A stretch of 20,097 nt of DNA. Source: XN24 sp047921455. Lineage in GTDB: Bacteria; Pseudomonadota; Gammaproteobacteria; Steroidobacterales; XN24. Each line of letters begins with the position of its first letter. Position 1 is the first letter of the stretch. Positions 8,150 to 15,451 of the stretch are shown one piece after another. The position numbers and the translations under genes are program-made. The notes beneath the pieces were generated by a model. It had not been told where the DNA came from. It worked only from the letters and a program-made list of their open reading frames with translations, and did not search any database. Where the stretch lies: the NCBI GenBank assembly GCA_047921455.1, contig JBLRWC010000043.1:1-20097 (forward strand), in the 5' to 3' direction.

Positions 8150-9430
8150 CTATTCTGCCACCCGGTCAATCCTGATGCGGGTCGTGCCGCTATTACCGCG
8201 CACGTAGTCTACCGTACCAAACAGGTCGCCGGGGTTTTGCGCCGGGCTCCCGGACAGCGCCACCCGCGCGATCAATTCGAGTTCCGGTTGGTCTGAGATC
8301 GTGACACCTTCCATCATGGCGTTTGCGTCGGTCAGGCGCACCGAAATCGGCAGTTCGGCCGAATTGGCGCGAATGACCGCGAGGGGCGCTCCGCCACCGG
8401 GATTGCGCGCAATAATAAACAGTGGCGTCGGTCGAGAGATCCGGCTTGCTAGCGCTGGATCCAGGCTGATTTCAAGACTGATGCCGTTGGCTGCCGGTTG
8501 GGCCTCGGGGGCAGGTTCCGCAGCCACGGCGGGCGCCTCGTAAGAGGGTTCGGCGGGCGCTTCCGGCGCAGGGACCGGCGCAGGGACCGNNNNNNNNNNN
8601 NNNNNNNNNNNNNNNNNNNNNNNNNNNNNNNNNNNNNNNNNNNNNNNNNNNNNNNNNNNNNNNNNNNNNNNNNNNNNNNNNNNNNNNNNGACCGACTCAG
8701 GGGCCACCTCGGGCGCCGGCGCTCGCGCCTGCGGTGGCATTTGCGGCGCGTCCGCCCCGCCACCGGCATGCGCACGGGCCGCCTCGATGCGTTCCTCGAT
8801 CAAGGGCACCAGCGTCGCCGGCGGACTCATGGCCAGCAACAGCGTGAGTCGCTCGTCGGCCAGGGCCCAGTTGGCGTTCTCGTAGGCATTCAGGCCACCG
8901 TACCAGAGGCCCTTGGGATGCGATGGACTCATCGCCAAAACGCGCTCGAAGATCGCCCCGGCCTCGCCCTGTAGTCCCTCCGGATCAGACAGGGCCAACG
9001 CCTCCCCCAGGTCCGCCAGGATCTGTGGGGAATTCTGGCCGTCCAGCGCGGCCGCCCGGCGAAACGCCTGGGCCGCGTCATTGAAGCGGCGCAGCGACAT
9101 GTAGGAGCGGCCGAGCAACATCCAGCTCTCGATATCCTCCGGCTGCTGCGCGAGTCGCCTCTCGAGCGCCACGATCGCCTCGTCCATTTCGTGGACGGCG
9201 TCCGAGTTGGCGGCGCGCATGGTGCCGCCGGTGCTCCAATCCCACGTCGTCCAGTGGGAATACAACATCATGGAAAGTACCGGCATGGCCAGGGCGATGA
9301 CGATCCCCACGCCCAGCGCGGCCGAGGACCGGTCGGTCTCATGTGTCGCCCAGGCGCGCAACACGGGCACGAGCACGATCGCCGCAGCCACCAGCCCGAG
9401 AGCCAGGGCCGCGATCCAGAATTGCGTCAT
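8150..9430 (-). CDS. ccmI: Cytochrome c biogenesis protein CcmI (interrupted by an assembly gap)
   Basis: CcmI is the membrane and periplasmic chaperone that holds the C-terminus of apocytochrome c for heme ligation by CcmF and CcmH. Two N-terminal membrane segments (about residues 5-27 and 38-58) are followed by TPR-like helices at about 80-215 (for example ESWMLLGRSYMSLRRFNDAAQAFRRA). A Pro/Ala-rich linker follows, then a C-terminal periplasmic domain. The linker contains 100 N (8590-8689), so the true length is unknown; 426 residues is nominal. The frame happens to stay open across the placeholder. The ATG at 9430 overlaps the ccmH stop as ATGA. CcmH and CcmI are separate genes here, not fused as in E. 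coli CcmH. Confidence 0.88.
   Translation of the reverse strand: MTQFWIAALALGLVAAAIVLVPVLRAWATHETDRSSAALGVGIVIALAMPVLSMMLYSHWTTWDWSTGGTMRAANSDAVHEMDEAIVALERRLAQQPEDIESWMLLGRSYMSLRRFNDAAQAFRRAAALDGQNSPQILADLGEALALSDPEGLQGEAGAIFERVLAMSPSHPKGLWYGGLNAYENANWALADERLTLLLAMSPPATLVPLIEERIEAARAHAGGGADAPQMPPQARAPAPEVAPESVXXXXXXXXXXXXXXXXXXXXXXXXXXXXXXXXXXVPAPVPAPEAPAEPSYEAPAVAAEPAPEAQPAANGISLEISLDPALASRISRPTPLFIIARNPGGGAPLAVIRANSAELPISVRLTDANAMMEGVTISDQPELELIARVALSGSPAQNPGDLFGTVDYVRGNSGTTRIRIDRVAE
8563..8589. repeat. 12-bp tandem repeat running into the assembly gap
   Basis: The unit CCGGCGCAGGGA occurs at 8563-8574 and 8575-8586, and a third copy begins at 8587 where the N run starts. On the minus strand it encodes the tetrapeptide Val-Pro-Ala-Pro in the CcmI linker. 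The base just past the gap (8690-8692) again encodes Val in frame. The array probably continues into the gap and is why assembly broke there. Confidence 0.8.
8590..8689. other. Assembly gap of 100 N
   Basis: Exactly 100 undetermined bases, the usual scaffold placeholder, so real length and content are unknown. It lies inside ccmI in the Pro/Ala-rich linker. Confidence 0.99.
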
Positions 9431-9882
9431 GAATTCTCTCCCATCCCTTCGGCGTCGTCGCTTGACTCGCCAGAACGCTTCCCGACAATGGTCACCATCA
9501 CGACCGCGCCCGCAAGCAACAGGATTACAGGTGCGCCCCAGAGCAGGTAGGTCGTGGGATTCAGGGGCGGGTTATACAGCACGAAGTCACCGTAACGATC
9601 GACCATGTACTGCTCGATTTCAGCGTCGGTCCGGCCAGCCAGGATCATGTCGCGGGTGATACGCCGCAGGTCCCGGGCCAGGTCAACCTGGGATTCGGCC
9701 ACGCTCTGGTTCTGGCAGACCACGCAACGCAGATTATTGATCATGCGTTCGTAGCGGACGAGCTGCTCGGGGGTTTCGAAGACGTCCTGGGGATTCATGG
9801 CCAGCACGCTGTCCGCCTGGGCCGCGGTACCGATGCCGAACGCCAGGCTGGCCGCCAGGAGCAGGGTTGCAACGTGTTTCAT
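9427..9882 (-). CDS. ccmH: Cytochrome c maturation thiol oxidoreductase CcmH
   Basis: CcmH is a membrane-anchored periplasmic protein that handles the reduced thiols of apocytochrome c next to CcmF and CcmI. The 151-residue product has a signal peptide with likely cleavage after AQA (residues 21-23). The defining motif LRCVVCQNQ is at 51-59, with Cys53 and Cys56. A single C-terminal membrane helix spans about 113-134. The ATG at 9882 is chosen because it gives a clean signal peptide and overlaps the ccmG stop by 4 bp (ATGA); the longer open frame upstream is ccmG read in another frame. Its own stop overlaps the ccmI start in the same way, suggesting translational coupling. Confidence 0.95.
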   Translation of the reverse strand: MKHVATLLLAASLAFGIGTAAQADSVLAMNPQDVFETPEQLVRYERMINNLRCVVCQNQSVAESQVDLARDLRRITRDMILAGRTDAEIEQYMVDRYGDFVLYNPPLNPTTYLLWGAPVILLLAGAVVMVTIVGKRSGESSDDAEGMGENS

Positions 9883-10418
9883 CGCGCGGCCACCTGCATC
9901 GCGTCGATGCGGGGACGGAACTCGCGTTGCCAGACCGCCGGGGACAGCGGGCCCGCGTACTTGTAGACCACGATGCCCTGCGGATCGAGCAGGAAGGTCT
10001 CGGGCGAGCCGACGATACCCCACTCCACCGCGCCGGTCCCCTCAGGGTCATAGGCCACGCTGACATACGGGTCGCCGAGGTCGCGCAACCAGCCAAGCGC
10101 CTTGCGGCGCTCGTCGCGCGAGTTCATGCCGTAAATGGCGACTTCGCCCGAACGCGCCAGCTGCATCAGGAAGGGATGCTCGTGCCGACAGCTCACGCAC
10201 CAGGTGGCCCAGACGTTCAACAGGGAGGGCTTGCCGAACATGTCCGCCGTGACGAATCGCTCGGCCGGATCTTTCAGTTCCTCCAGGTCGACTGCCGGCG
10301 CCGGCTTGCCGATAAAGGGCGACGGCACTTCCCGCGGGTTGAGGAACAGGCCGACGTAAAGGAAGAGCGCCAGGACGACAAAGGCCAGCCCTGGGATGAG
10401 GTATTTCATGGACTTCAT
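9879..10418 (-). CDS. ccmG: Thiol:disulfide interchange protein CcmG/DsbE
   Basis: CcmG is a membrane-tethered periplasmic thioredoxin that reduces the CXXCH cysteines of apocytochrome c before heme attachment. The product has 179 residues. An N-terminal membrane anchor spans about 5-26. The thioredoxin fold follows with active site WCVSC (Cys74 and Cys77). GSPETFLLD supplies the cis-proline loop. The ATG at 10418 shares one base with the ccmF stop (TAATG). An ATG three codons on would also be acceptable. Confidence 0.95.
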   Translation of the reverse strand: MKSMKYLIPGLAFVVLALFLYVGLFLNPREVPSPFIGKPAPAVDLEELKDPAERFVTADMFGKPSLLNVWATWCVSCRHEHPFLMQLARSGEVAIYGMNSRDERRKALGWLRDLGDPYVSVAYDPEGTGAVEWGIVGSPETFLLDPQGIVVYKYAGPLSPAVWQREFRPRIDAMQVAAR

Positions 10419-12403
10419 TAAGCGAGGCCCTCCTGCAACTTGCCGCTGCCGGCGGCGGTTGCTTTCTCCCCGGCTTCTTCCTCGCGACGGGCATGGCGGT
10501 AACGCTTGTCCGTGATACCGAAGAATGCAGCCAACGCCATCACGAGCGCGCCCAGCCAGATCAGCCGGATAAACGGCTTGTACTGGATGCGCATACTCCA
10601 GGCGCCCTGCCCCAGCGGTTCACCCATGGCAACGAACAGGTCACGATTGAGGCGCGGGTGGATGGCCGCCTCGGTCATCGGATTCTGCTGCACGAGATAC
10701 GTGCGCTTTTCCGGATACAACATGGTGACCTGCCGGCCGTCCTTCTCGACGATGAATTCCGCCTGGATCGCGCTGTAGTTCGGGCCTTCCACGTTCCGCG
10801 TGCCGGTGAAGGTGAACGAATAATCCTCCACCACGGCGGTATCACCAGGCTTCATGCCGATATCCCGGGCGATGCCATAGGTCTCGACCATGGTCACACC
10901 AATGACAAACAAGCCGATCCCGAAATGCGCGAAACACATCGCGATCATGGTGCGGGAGTAACCCCGCAGCGAACGCTTGCGCAGCCAGTACTTGACCGGA
11001 TCGATGAACGCCACCGCCATGACCCACACGCCAAGGAACACGCCGATGAACTTCATCAGGCCGAACTGGCGATAGACGATCAACGGCACGATCAGCGCAA
11101 ACAGGAACGTACCCGCAGCATACGGCCAGAGCTTGCCCTTGAGCTGGCTCCAGTCGGTTTTCTTCCACGCGGAGTGCATGCCCATGCCCATCAGCAACAC
11201 CAGCGGCAACGTCGGAATGATGAACACCGTGTTGAAATACGGCGGTCCAACCGAGATCTTGCCGAGTCCCAGTCCGTCCAGGAACAAGGGATACAAAGTC
11301 CCGAACAGGATCAGCAGCGTCGCCACCACGAACAACATGTTATTGGCCAGCAGGAAGGTCTCGCGCGACAACGGCGCAAACCCGCCCTTCTGCGCCAACT
11401 GTGGCGCGCGCCATGCATAGAGCGCGAGCGCGCCGCCGATGAAGAACACCAGCATGGCCAGGATGAACATGCCGCGATCCGGATCGGTCGCGAAGGCATG
11501 CACCGACACCAGCACACCGGAACGCACCAGGAAGGTACCGAGCAGGCTGAGCGAAAAGGCCGATACGGCGAGCAACAGGGTCCAGCCCTTGAACAGGCCA
11601 CGCCGTTCAGTCACGGCCAACGAGTGCAGCAATGCGGTGCCGACCAGCCAGGGCATGAACGAAGCGTTCTCGACCGGATCCCAGAACCACCAGCCGCCCC
11701 AGCCGAGTTCGTAATAAGCCCACCAGCTGCCCAGCGCGATACCGATGGTCAAAAACGCCCAGGCGGCGGCCGTCCACGGCCGGATCCAGCGCGCCCACTG
11801 GCTGTCGAACTTGCCTTCGATCATCGCCGCGATCGCAAAGGCGAATGCGACGGCGAAGCCGACATAGCCCATGTAGAGCATCGGCGGATGGATGACGAGT
11901 CCAAAATCCTGCAGCAGGGGGTTCAGGTCACGCCCGTCGAGCGGCGCGGGAATCAGGCGGTCGAAGGGATTCGAGGTGACCAGCATGAACAGCAGGAAGC
12001 CGACACTCACGATCCCCATGACACCGATCACCTTGGCGGCGGTTCCCAGCGGGATACGCTTGGTGTACCCGCCAAGCAGCGCGCCCCATGATGCGAGCAT
12101 CAGTGCCCACAGCAGCATGGAACCCTCGTGGCCACCCCAGACACCCGAAATCCGGTAAACAAGCGGCAATGCCGAATTCGAATGACCGGCCACGTAAGCG
12201 ACAGAAAAATCATTCGTAATGTGGGCATAGGTCAATGCTGCATAGGCGATGCAGACAAACACGAAATGACCGATCGAGACGGGCTTGGCCGCTGCGCTCC
12301 AGCCCGGCTTGTTGAAAATCGGCCCGGCGAGGCCAAAAAAACCCTGCGAAATCGCCAGCAGTAGCGCCAGTACCAGCGCTACGTGGCCCAGTTCAGGTAT
12401 CAC
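10418..12403 (-). CDS. ccmF: Heme lyase subunit CcmF
   Basis: CcmF takes heme from holo-CcmE and ligates it to apocytochrome c. It is a 661-residue polytopic membrane protein of normal length. The tryptophan-rich WWD domain, WGGWWFWDPVENASF, is at about residues 235-249. Conserved periplasmic histidines appear at His173 (IHPPMLY), His260 (LLHSLAV) and His302 (SVHAFATDPDRG). The start is GTG at 12403, which shares one base with the ccmE stop (TAGTG). The C-terminus shares one base with ccmG. A large antisense open frame on the plus strand is a composition artefact. Confidence 0.97.
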   Translation of the reverse strand: MIPELGHVALVLALLLAISQGFFGLAGPIFNKPGWSAAAKPVSIGHFVFVCIAYAALTYAHITNDFSVAYVAGHSNSALPLVYRISGVWGGHEGSMLLWALMLASWGALLGGYTKRIPLGTAAKVIGVMGIVSVGFLLFMLVTSNPFDRLIPAPLDGRDLNPLLQDFGLVIHPPMLYMGYVGFAVAFAFAIAAMIEGKFDSQWARWIRPWTAAAWAFLTIGIALGSWWAYYELGWGGWWFWDPVENASFMPWLVGTALLHSLAVTERRGLFKGWTLLLAVSAFSLSLLGTFLVRSGVLVSVHAFATDPDRGMFILAMLVFFIGGALALYAWRAPQLAQKGGFAPLSRETFLLANNMLFVVATLLILFGTLYPLFLDGLGLGKISVGPPYFNTVFIIPTLPLVLLMGMGMHSAWKKTDWSQLKGKLWPYAAGTFLFALIVPLIVYRQFGLMKFIGVFLGVWVMAVAFIDPVKYWLRKRSLRGYSRTMIAMCFAHFGIGLFVIGVTMVETYGIARDIGMKPGDTAVVEDYSFTFTGTRNVEGPNYSAIQAEFIVEKDGRQVTMLYPEKRTYLVQQNPMTEAAIHPRLNRDLFVAMGEPLGQGAWSMRIQYKPFIRLIWLGALVMALAAFFGITDKRYRHARREEEAGEKATAAGSGKLQEGLA

Positions 12404-12849
12404 TAGTAGTCTCCGGCGGGGGCTTGCTGGGAGCGCGTGTGATCGAGCGATGCCGCAACTTCGGGCGGCATGTAGTTCTCGTCATGCTTGGCGAGAATCT
12501 CGTCGGCAACAAATTCCTTATCCTGCATCCGGCCGTGCGCGATGATGCCCTGTCCTTCGCGGAACAGGTCCGGCAGGATGCCCGTGTAAACCACCGGGAT
12601 CACGTGCGCTTCATCGGTCAGCGCAAAACGGACTTCCATGGTGCCGTCCGTGCGCGCGATCGACTGCTCGACTACCAGGCCGCCGACGCGGAAGCGCCGG
12701 TCCTCCGGCGCTTCGCCGGCTTCCAATTGGGTCGGGCTGTAGTAATAGAGGATATTCTGGTTCATGGCCTTGAGCAGAAACGTGGCGCCCAGGCCGACGC
12801 CGGCGAGTACCAGGCCGATCGCAAACAAACGCTGGTGACGAGCTTTCAT
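12403..12849 (-). CDS. ccmE: Cytochrome c maturation heme chaperone CcmE
   Basis: CcmE binds heme covalently in the periplasm and passes it to CcmF. The 148-residue product has an N-terminal membrane anchor (about 8-28), then the OB-fold beta barrel. The attachment motif KHDENYMPPE places the heme-linking histidine at His122 and the conserved tyrosine at Tyr126. The tail after 130 is hydrophilic, as usual. The ATG at 12849 directly abuts the ccmD stop (TGAATG). Confidence 0.96.
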   Translation of the reverse strand: MKARHQRLFAIGLVLAGVGLGATFLLKAMNQNILYYYSPTQLEAGEAPEDRRFRVGGLVVEQSIARTDGTMEVRFALTDEAHVIPVVYTGILPDLFREGQGIIAHGRMQDKEFVADEILAKHDENYMPPEVAASLDHTRSQQAPAGDY

Positions 12850-13005
12850 TCAAACCTCCTCTGCGGCCGCCCGACGGCGAACCAGTTCTATACGCGACTG
12901 CAAGCGGCGACGCGCCAGGTAAACATTCAGGACCAACACGAAGAACGTCAAAGCCGCGCTGGACCAGACGTACCATGTGTATTTACCGAAAGTAAGGAAT
13001 TCCAT
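12850..13005 (-). CDS. ccmD: Small heme exporter protein CcmD
   Basis: CcmD is a small membrane protein needed to release holo-CcmE from the CcmABC complex. I read 51 residues beginning MEFLTFGKYTWYVWSSAAL. One membrane helix spans about 11-30, followed by a strongly basic stretch ARRRLQSRIELVRRRA. That layout, a Tyr/Trp-rich N-terminus, helix and arginine-rich tail, is typical of CcmD. The gene begins 6 bp after the ccmC stop and ends directly against the ccmE start. Position between ccmC and ccmE supports the call. Confidence 0.92.
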   Translation of the reverse strand: MEFLTFGKYTWYVWSSAALTFFVLVLNVYLARRRLQSRIELVRRRAAAEEV

Positions 13006-13011
13006 TTTTAT

Positions 13012-13749
13012 TCAGTCTCTTCCGATGACATCGCGGAGCCACTTTTTGTTCCGCTCCCGGCCAATTATTTCGCCGCGAGTACGTATCATCAACACTGTGA
13101 AAAAGAAAAACGTAAAGCCGAGCCACATGATCAGCAGCGGCACCAGCATGGCCGCGTCCATGGCCGGTTTTTCCATCAGGGTGATCGTGGCGGGTTGATG
13201 GAGCGTATTCCACCACTCCACGGAATACTTGATGATCGGAATGTTAATGACGCCGATGATCGCCAGCAGCGCGCTGGCACGATCCGCCCGGTTTTCGTCG
13301 TCAATGGCCGAGCGCAGCGCCATGTAACCGAAATACAGGAACAGCAGCACCAGGGTGGACGTCAGGCGTGCATCCCAGACCCACCAGGTGCCCCACATCG
13401 GCTTACCCCAGATCGAACCCGTCGCGAGCGCGACGAACGTGAAGGAAGCGCCGATCGGGGCGCAGGCCGCCGCAACGGCGTGCGCCAGCTTGATGCGCCA
13501 GACCAGGCCGACCGCCGCGGCGGCCGCCATCAACACGTAACCGAATTGCGACAACCAGGCGCTGGGCACATGGAAGTAGATAATCCGGAACGCATCCAGC
13601 TGCTGGTAATCAGGCGGCGCAATCCACAGCCCGGCGACCGTGCCGATGACTATCAGCACCAACGCGATCGCACCAAACCATGGAATCATGGCACCGGACA
13701 GCCGCCAGAAATGGGGCGGCGAACCAAACTTATGTATAAATTCCCACAT
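13012..13749 (-). CDS. ccmC: Heme exporter/transfer protein CcmC
   Basis: CcmC loads heme onto CcmE at the outer face of the inner membrane. The 245-residue product has six membrane segments. The WWD motif WGTWWVWDARLTS is at about 119-131. His60 (IYFHVPSAW) and His184 (NTLHQPAT) match the two heme ligands of the E. coli protein even in numbering, which supports the ATG at 13749. No ribosome-binding site is visible before this start, whereas a candidate promoter ends only 7 bp upstream, so the message may be leaderless. It is the first gene after a 137-bp break in the ccm cluster. Confidence 0.96.
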   Translation of the reverse strand: MWEFIHKFGSPPHFWRLSGAMIPWFGAIALVLIVIGTVAGLWIAPPDYQQLDAFRIIYFHVPSAWLSQFGYVLMAAAAAVGLVWRIKLAHAVAAACAPIGASFTFVALATGSIWGKPMWGTWWVWDARLTSTLVLLFLYFGYMALRSAIDDENRADRASALLAIIGVINIPIIKYSVEWWNTLHQPATITLMEKPAMDAAMLVPLLIMWLGFTFFFFTVLMIRTRGEIIGRERNKKWLRDVIGRD

Positions 13750-13756
13750 CGCGGCT

Positions 13757-13785
13757 ATTTAACAACCATCTAGAACGAGTCTCAA
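13757..13785 (-). promoter_or_regulatory. Candidate sigma-70 promoter of ccmC
   Basis: On the minus strand, TTGAGA (13785-13780) is followed after exactly 17 bp by TTAAAT (13762-13757). The -35 matches consensus at 5 of 6 and the -10 at 4 of 6. The -10 ends 7 bp before the ccmC ATG, so transcription would start at or next to the start codon. This would serve ccmC through the MaoC-like gene independently of ccmAB. It is a motif-only prediction. Confidence 0.45.
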
Positions 13786-13812
13786 TTGCGAAGAATACTC
13801 ATGCGCGGCGAT

Positions 13813-13827
13813 TGAAAATGAGTTTCA
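13813..13827. promoter_or_regulatory. Fur-like 7-1-7 palindrome upstream of ccmC
   Basis: TGAAAATGAGTTTCA is an imperfect palindrome with 6 of 7 complementary pairs around a central base. It agrees with the Fur core TGATAATnATTATCA at 11 of 14 positions. It sits 64 bp before ccmC and 28 bp upstream of the candidate -35, a poor position for simple repression. Iron or heme control of ccm would make sense, but chance is quite possible. Confidence 0.25.
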
Positions 13828-13887
13828 CCCGCCGAACAGAGCACGTATTCTGCGAATTATCCGCTGTTTTCCAACTCGACGCGAGCG

Positions 13888-14571
13888 CTAGTCGAGACTG
13901 ATGCGCATGGCCGCGGCCATCCCGGCCGGCGCCAGGCTGGCCGCCAGCAAGAGCACCGCCGCCAGCAGGTACATCACCCCACTCACTTCGAGTCCCTGCA
14001 TCGCCATGTCGGTTGCACGCGCGCCAAAAATCAGCACCGGCATCACGATGGGAAGGATCAGCAAGGACAACAAGCCGCCACCACGACGCAATCCGACAGT
14101 GAGCGCGGCCATCACGGCCCCCGCCAGGCTGAGCACCGGCGTAGCCAGCAACAAGGCCAGCATCGTGGCAGGCACTGCCTCGGCCGGCAAAAACAGCGCG
14201 TGGCCGACAATCGGCGCCATGATGACCAGCGGCAGGCCAGTCATCAGCCAGTGCGAGGTGGTTTTCGCCAGCAGCAGCAAGGACAGTGGCTGCGGCGATA
14301 ACGCCAACTGCTCCATGGTGCCGTCCTCGATGTCCTGGCGGAACAGGCTTTCGGCCGCCAGCAGCGACGCCAGCAGTGCCGACACCCAGATCACGCCCGG
14401 CGCAATCGCTCGCAAGAGTTCCGGCGCCGGGCTCAGGGCCAGCGGGAACAAGGTTGTCACCATGACGAAAAACATCAGCGGATTAGCCGCCTGGCCGATA
14501 TGCCGGAACGCGAGCTTCAGATCACGCGTCAACTGCAGCCAGAAGGCGGTCCCGAGGCCTGGCCACTCCAT
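13888..14571 (-). CDS. ccmB: Heme exporter ABC-type membrane protein CcmB
   Basis: CcmB is the permease partner of the CcmA ATPase; with CcmC and CcmD it forms the complex that releases holo-CcmE. The product has 227 residues with six hydrophobic segments. The N-terminal block LTRDLKLAFRHIGQAANPLMFFVMV and the segment around RQDIEDGTMEQLALSP are typical of the family. The ATG at 14571 shares one base with the ccmA stop (TGATG); the open frame extends further upstream only into ccmA. Confidence 0.94.
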   Translation of the reverse strand: MEWPGLGTAFWLQLTRDLKLAFRHIGQAANPLMFFVMVTTLFPLALSPAPELLRAIAPGVIWVSALLASLLAAESLFRQDIEDGTMEQLALSPQPLSLLLLAKTTSHWLMTGLPLVIMAPIVGHALFLPAEAVPATMLALLLATPVLSLAGAVMAALTVGLRRGGGLLSLLILPIVMPVLIFGARATDMAMQGLEVSGVMYLLAAVLLLAASLAPAGMAAAMRISLD

Positions 14572-15212
14572 CAGCCGAGCTCCAGCAGGCGTTTGACGCC
14601 ACCGGTGACGCCATGAGCCTGGTGGGCGACCAGCAATACCAGGCCGCCGCGGGCGAGATGTTCGCTCATCATCGTGTCCACCAACTCCCGCCCGGCAACG
14701 TCGAGATTCGTGTAGGGCTCGTCCAGAATCCATAATTTCGCGCCGCTGGCCAGCGCGCGCGCCAGCGAGACCCGCCGCTTCTGGCCGGCAGACAAGCTGC
14801 GCGCCGGCACGTCGCGGCGCTTCGACAAGCCGACCTTGTCCAGCGCCGCCTCGATCTCCGCGGTCGTCAGCCAGGCGCGCAGGCCAAGCTGGAACACCAG
14901 GTTTTCCTCGGCCGTCAGGTCAGCCTTCAAGCTTTCCCGGTGCCCGAGGTAGCACATGCCGGCATGAAAATTTGCGCGGTTGCGCGCCAGCTTCTTGCCG
15001 CTCCAGTAGACCTCGCCGGTCTCGGGCAGGGTCAATCCGCAGAGCACGCGCAACAAGCTGGTCTTGCCACAACCGTTCGGCCCGACAATGTGCAGCAATT
15101 CCCCCGCGCGTAATTCGAACGAGACGCGGGTGAACAGGCGGTGCTCGCCGCGCCACAACTCCAGACCCCTGCCCTCGAGCAGTACGTCGTTGTCGCTCAC
15201 GGCGGCGGTCAT
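14571..15212 (-). CDS. ccmA: Cytochrome c biogenesis ABC transporter ATPase CcmA
   Basis: CcmA hydrolyses ATP on the cytoplasmic side to drive release of heme-loaded CcmE. From the chosen start it has 213 residues, close to the E. coli length. Walker A GPNGCGKT is at 44-51, signature LSAGQKRR at 140-147, and Walker B LWILDEP at 160-166. The ATG at 15212 has GGTGG 8 bp upstream. An in-frame ATG at 15236 and longer starts exist but lack ribosome sites and add non-conserved residues. It is the first gene of the ccmAB pair and diverges from prpE. Confidence 0.94.
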   Translation of the reverse strand: MTAAVSDNDVLLEGRGLELWRGEHRLFTRVSFELRAGELLHIVGPNGCGKTSLLRVLCGLTLPETGEVYWSGKKLARNRANFHAGMCYLGHRESLKADLTAEENLVFQLGLRAWLTTAEIEAALDKVGLSKRRDVPARSLSAGQKRRVSLARALASGAKLWILDEPYTNLDVAGRELVDTMMSEHLARGGLVLLVAHQAHGVTGGVKRLLELG

Positions 15213-15451
15213 GATGTATGCCACCGGCTGCGGCATCGGGTTTGGCTCGCTCGTGCTGGCAAGGCAGCTCTCCATCCTGAATATGGATTTCCCGGCCGGG
15301 CGAACGGCGTTGCCAGCGGCCTGCGGCGCCCCGGACTCGGCTTCCGGGCGCCGCGCAGTATACACTCCCTCAAAAGAGACAATGCATCAGGGTGGACCGC
15401 AACCGGTCTGCCGATACCGGTAACGGGAGCTGCAGCCAAGGGGAATCAGAC
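15213..15451. promoter_or_regulatory. Divergent intergenic region between ccmA and prpE
   Basis: These 239 bp must drive ccmA leftward and prpE rightward. Overlapping -10-like hexamers occur near the middle: TATACT on the minus strand (15362-15357) and TATACA on the plus strand (15359-15364). Neither has a convincing -35. The prpE leader holds two copies of the palindrome ACCGGT at 15402-15407 and 15416-15421, 14 bp apart, which could be an operator or a small hairpin. Confidence 0.35.

Noticed and set aside
10493..12091. 532-codon open frame on the plus strand opposite ccmF
   Set aside because: Its translation is a His/Gln/Arg-rich low-complexity product typical of reading ccm membrane genes backwards; the ccmF WWD domain on the other strand is decisive.
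12424..13773. 449-codon open frame on the plus strand opposite ccmC-ccmE
   Set aside because: It spans three real genes on the other strand and has no recognisable motif.
13875..13896. CTCGAC/GTCGAG hairpin over the ccmB stop codon
   Set aside because: Only a 6-bp stem with a 10-base loop and no T-tract; likely chance or at most a weak pause.
15024..15174. FtsK-orienting motifs: GGGCAGGG on the plus strand near 15024 and on the minus strand at 15174-15167
   Set aside because: One copy in each orientation within the window says nothing about polarity towards dif.
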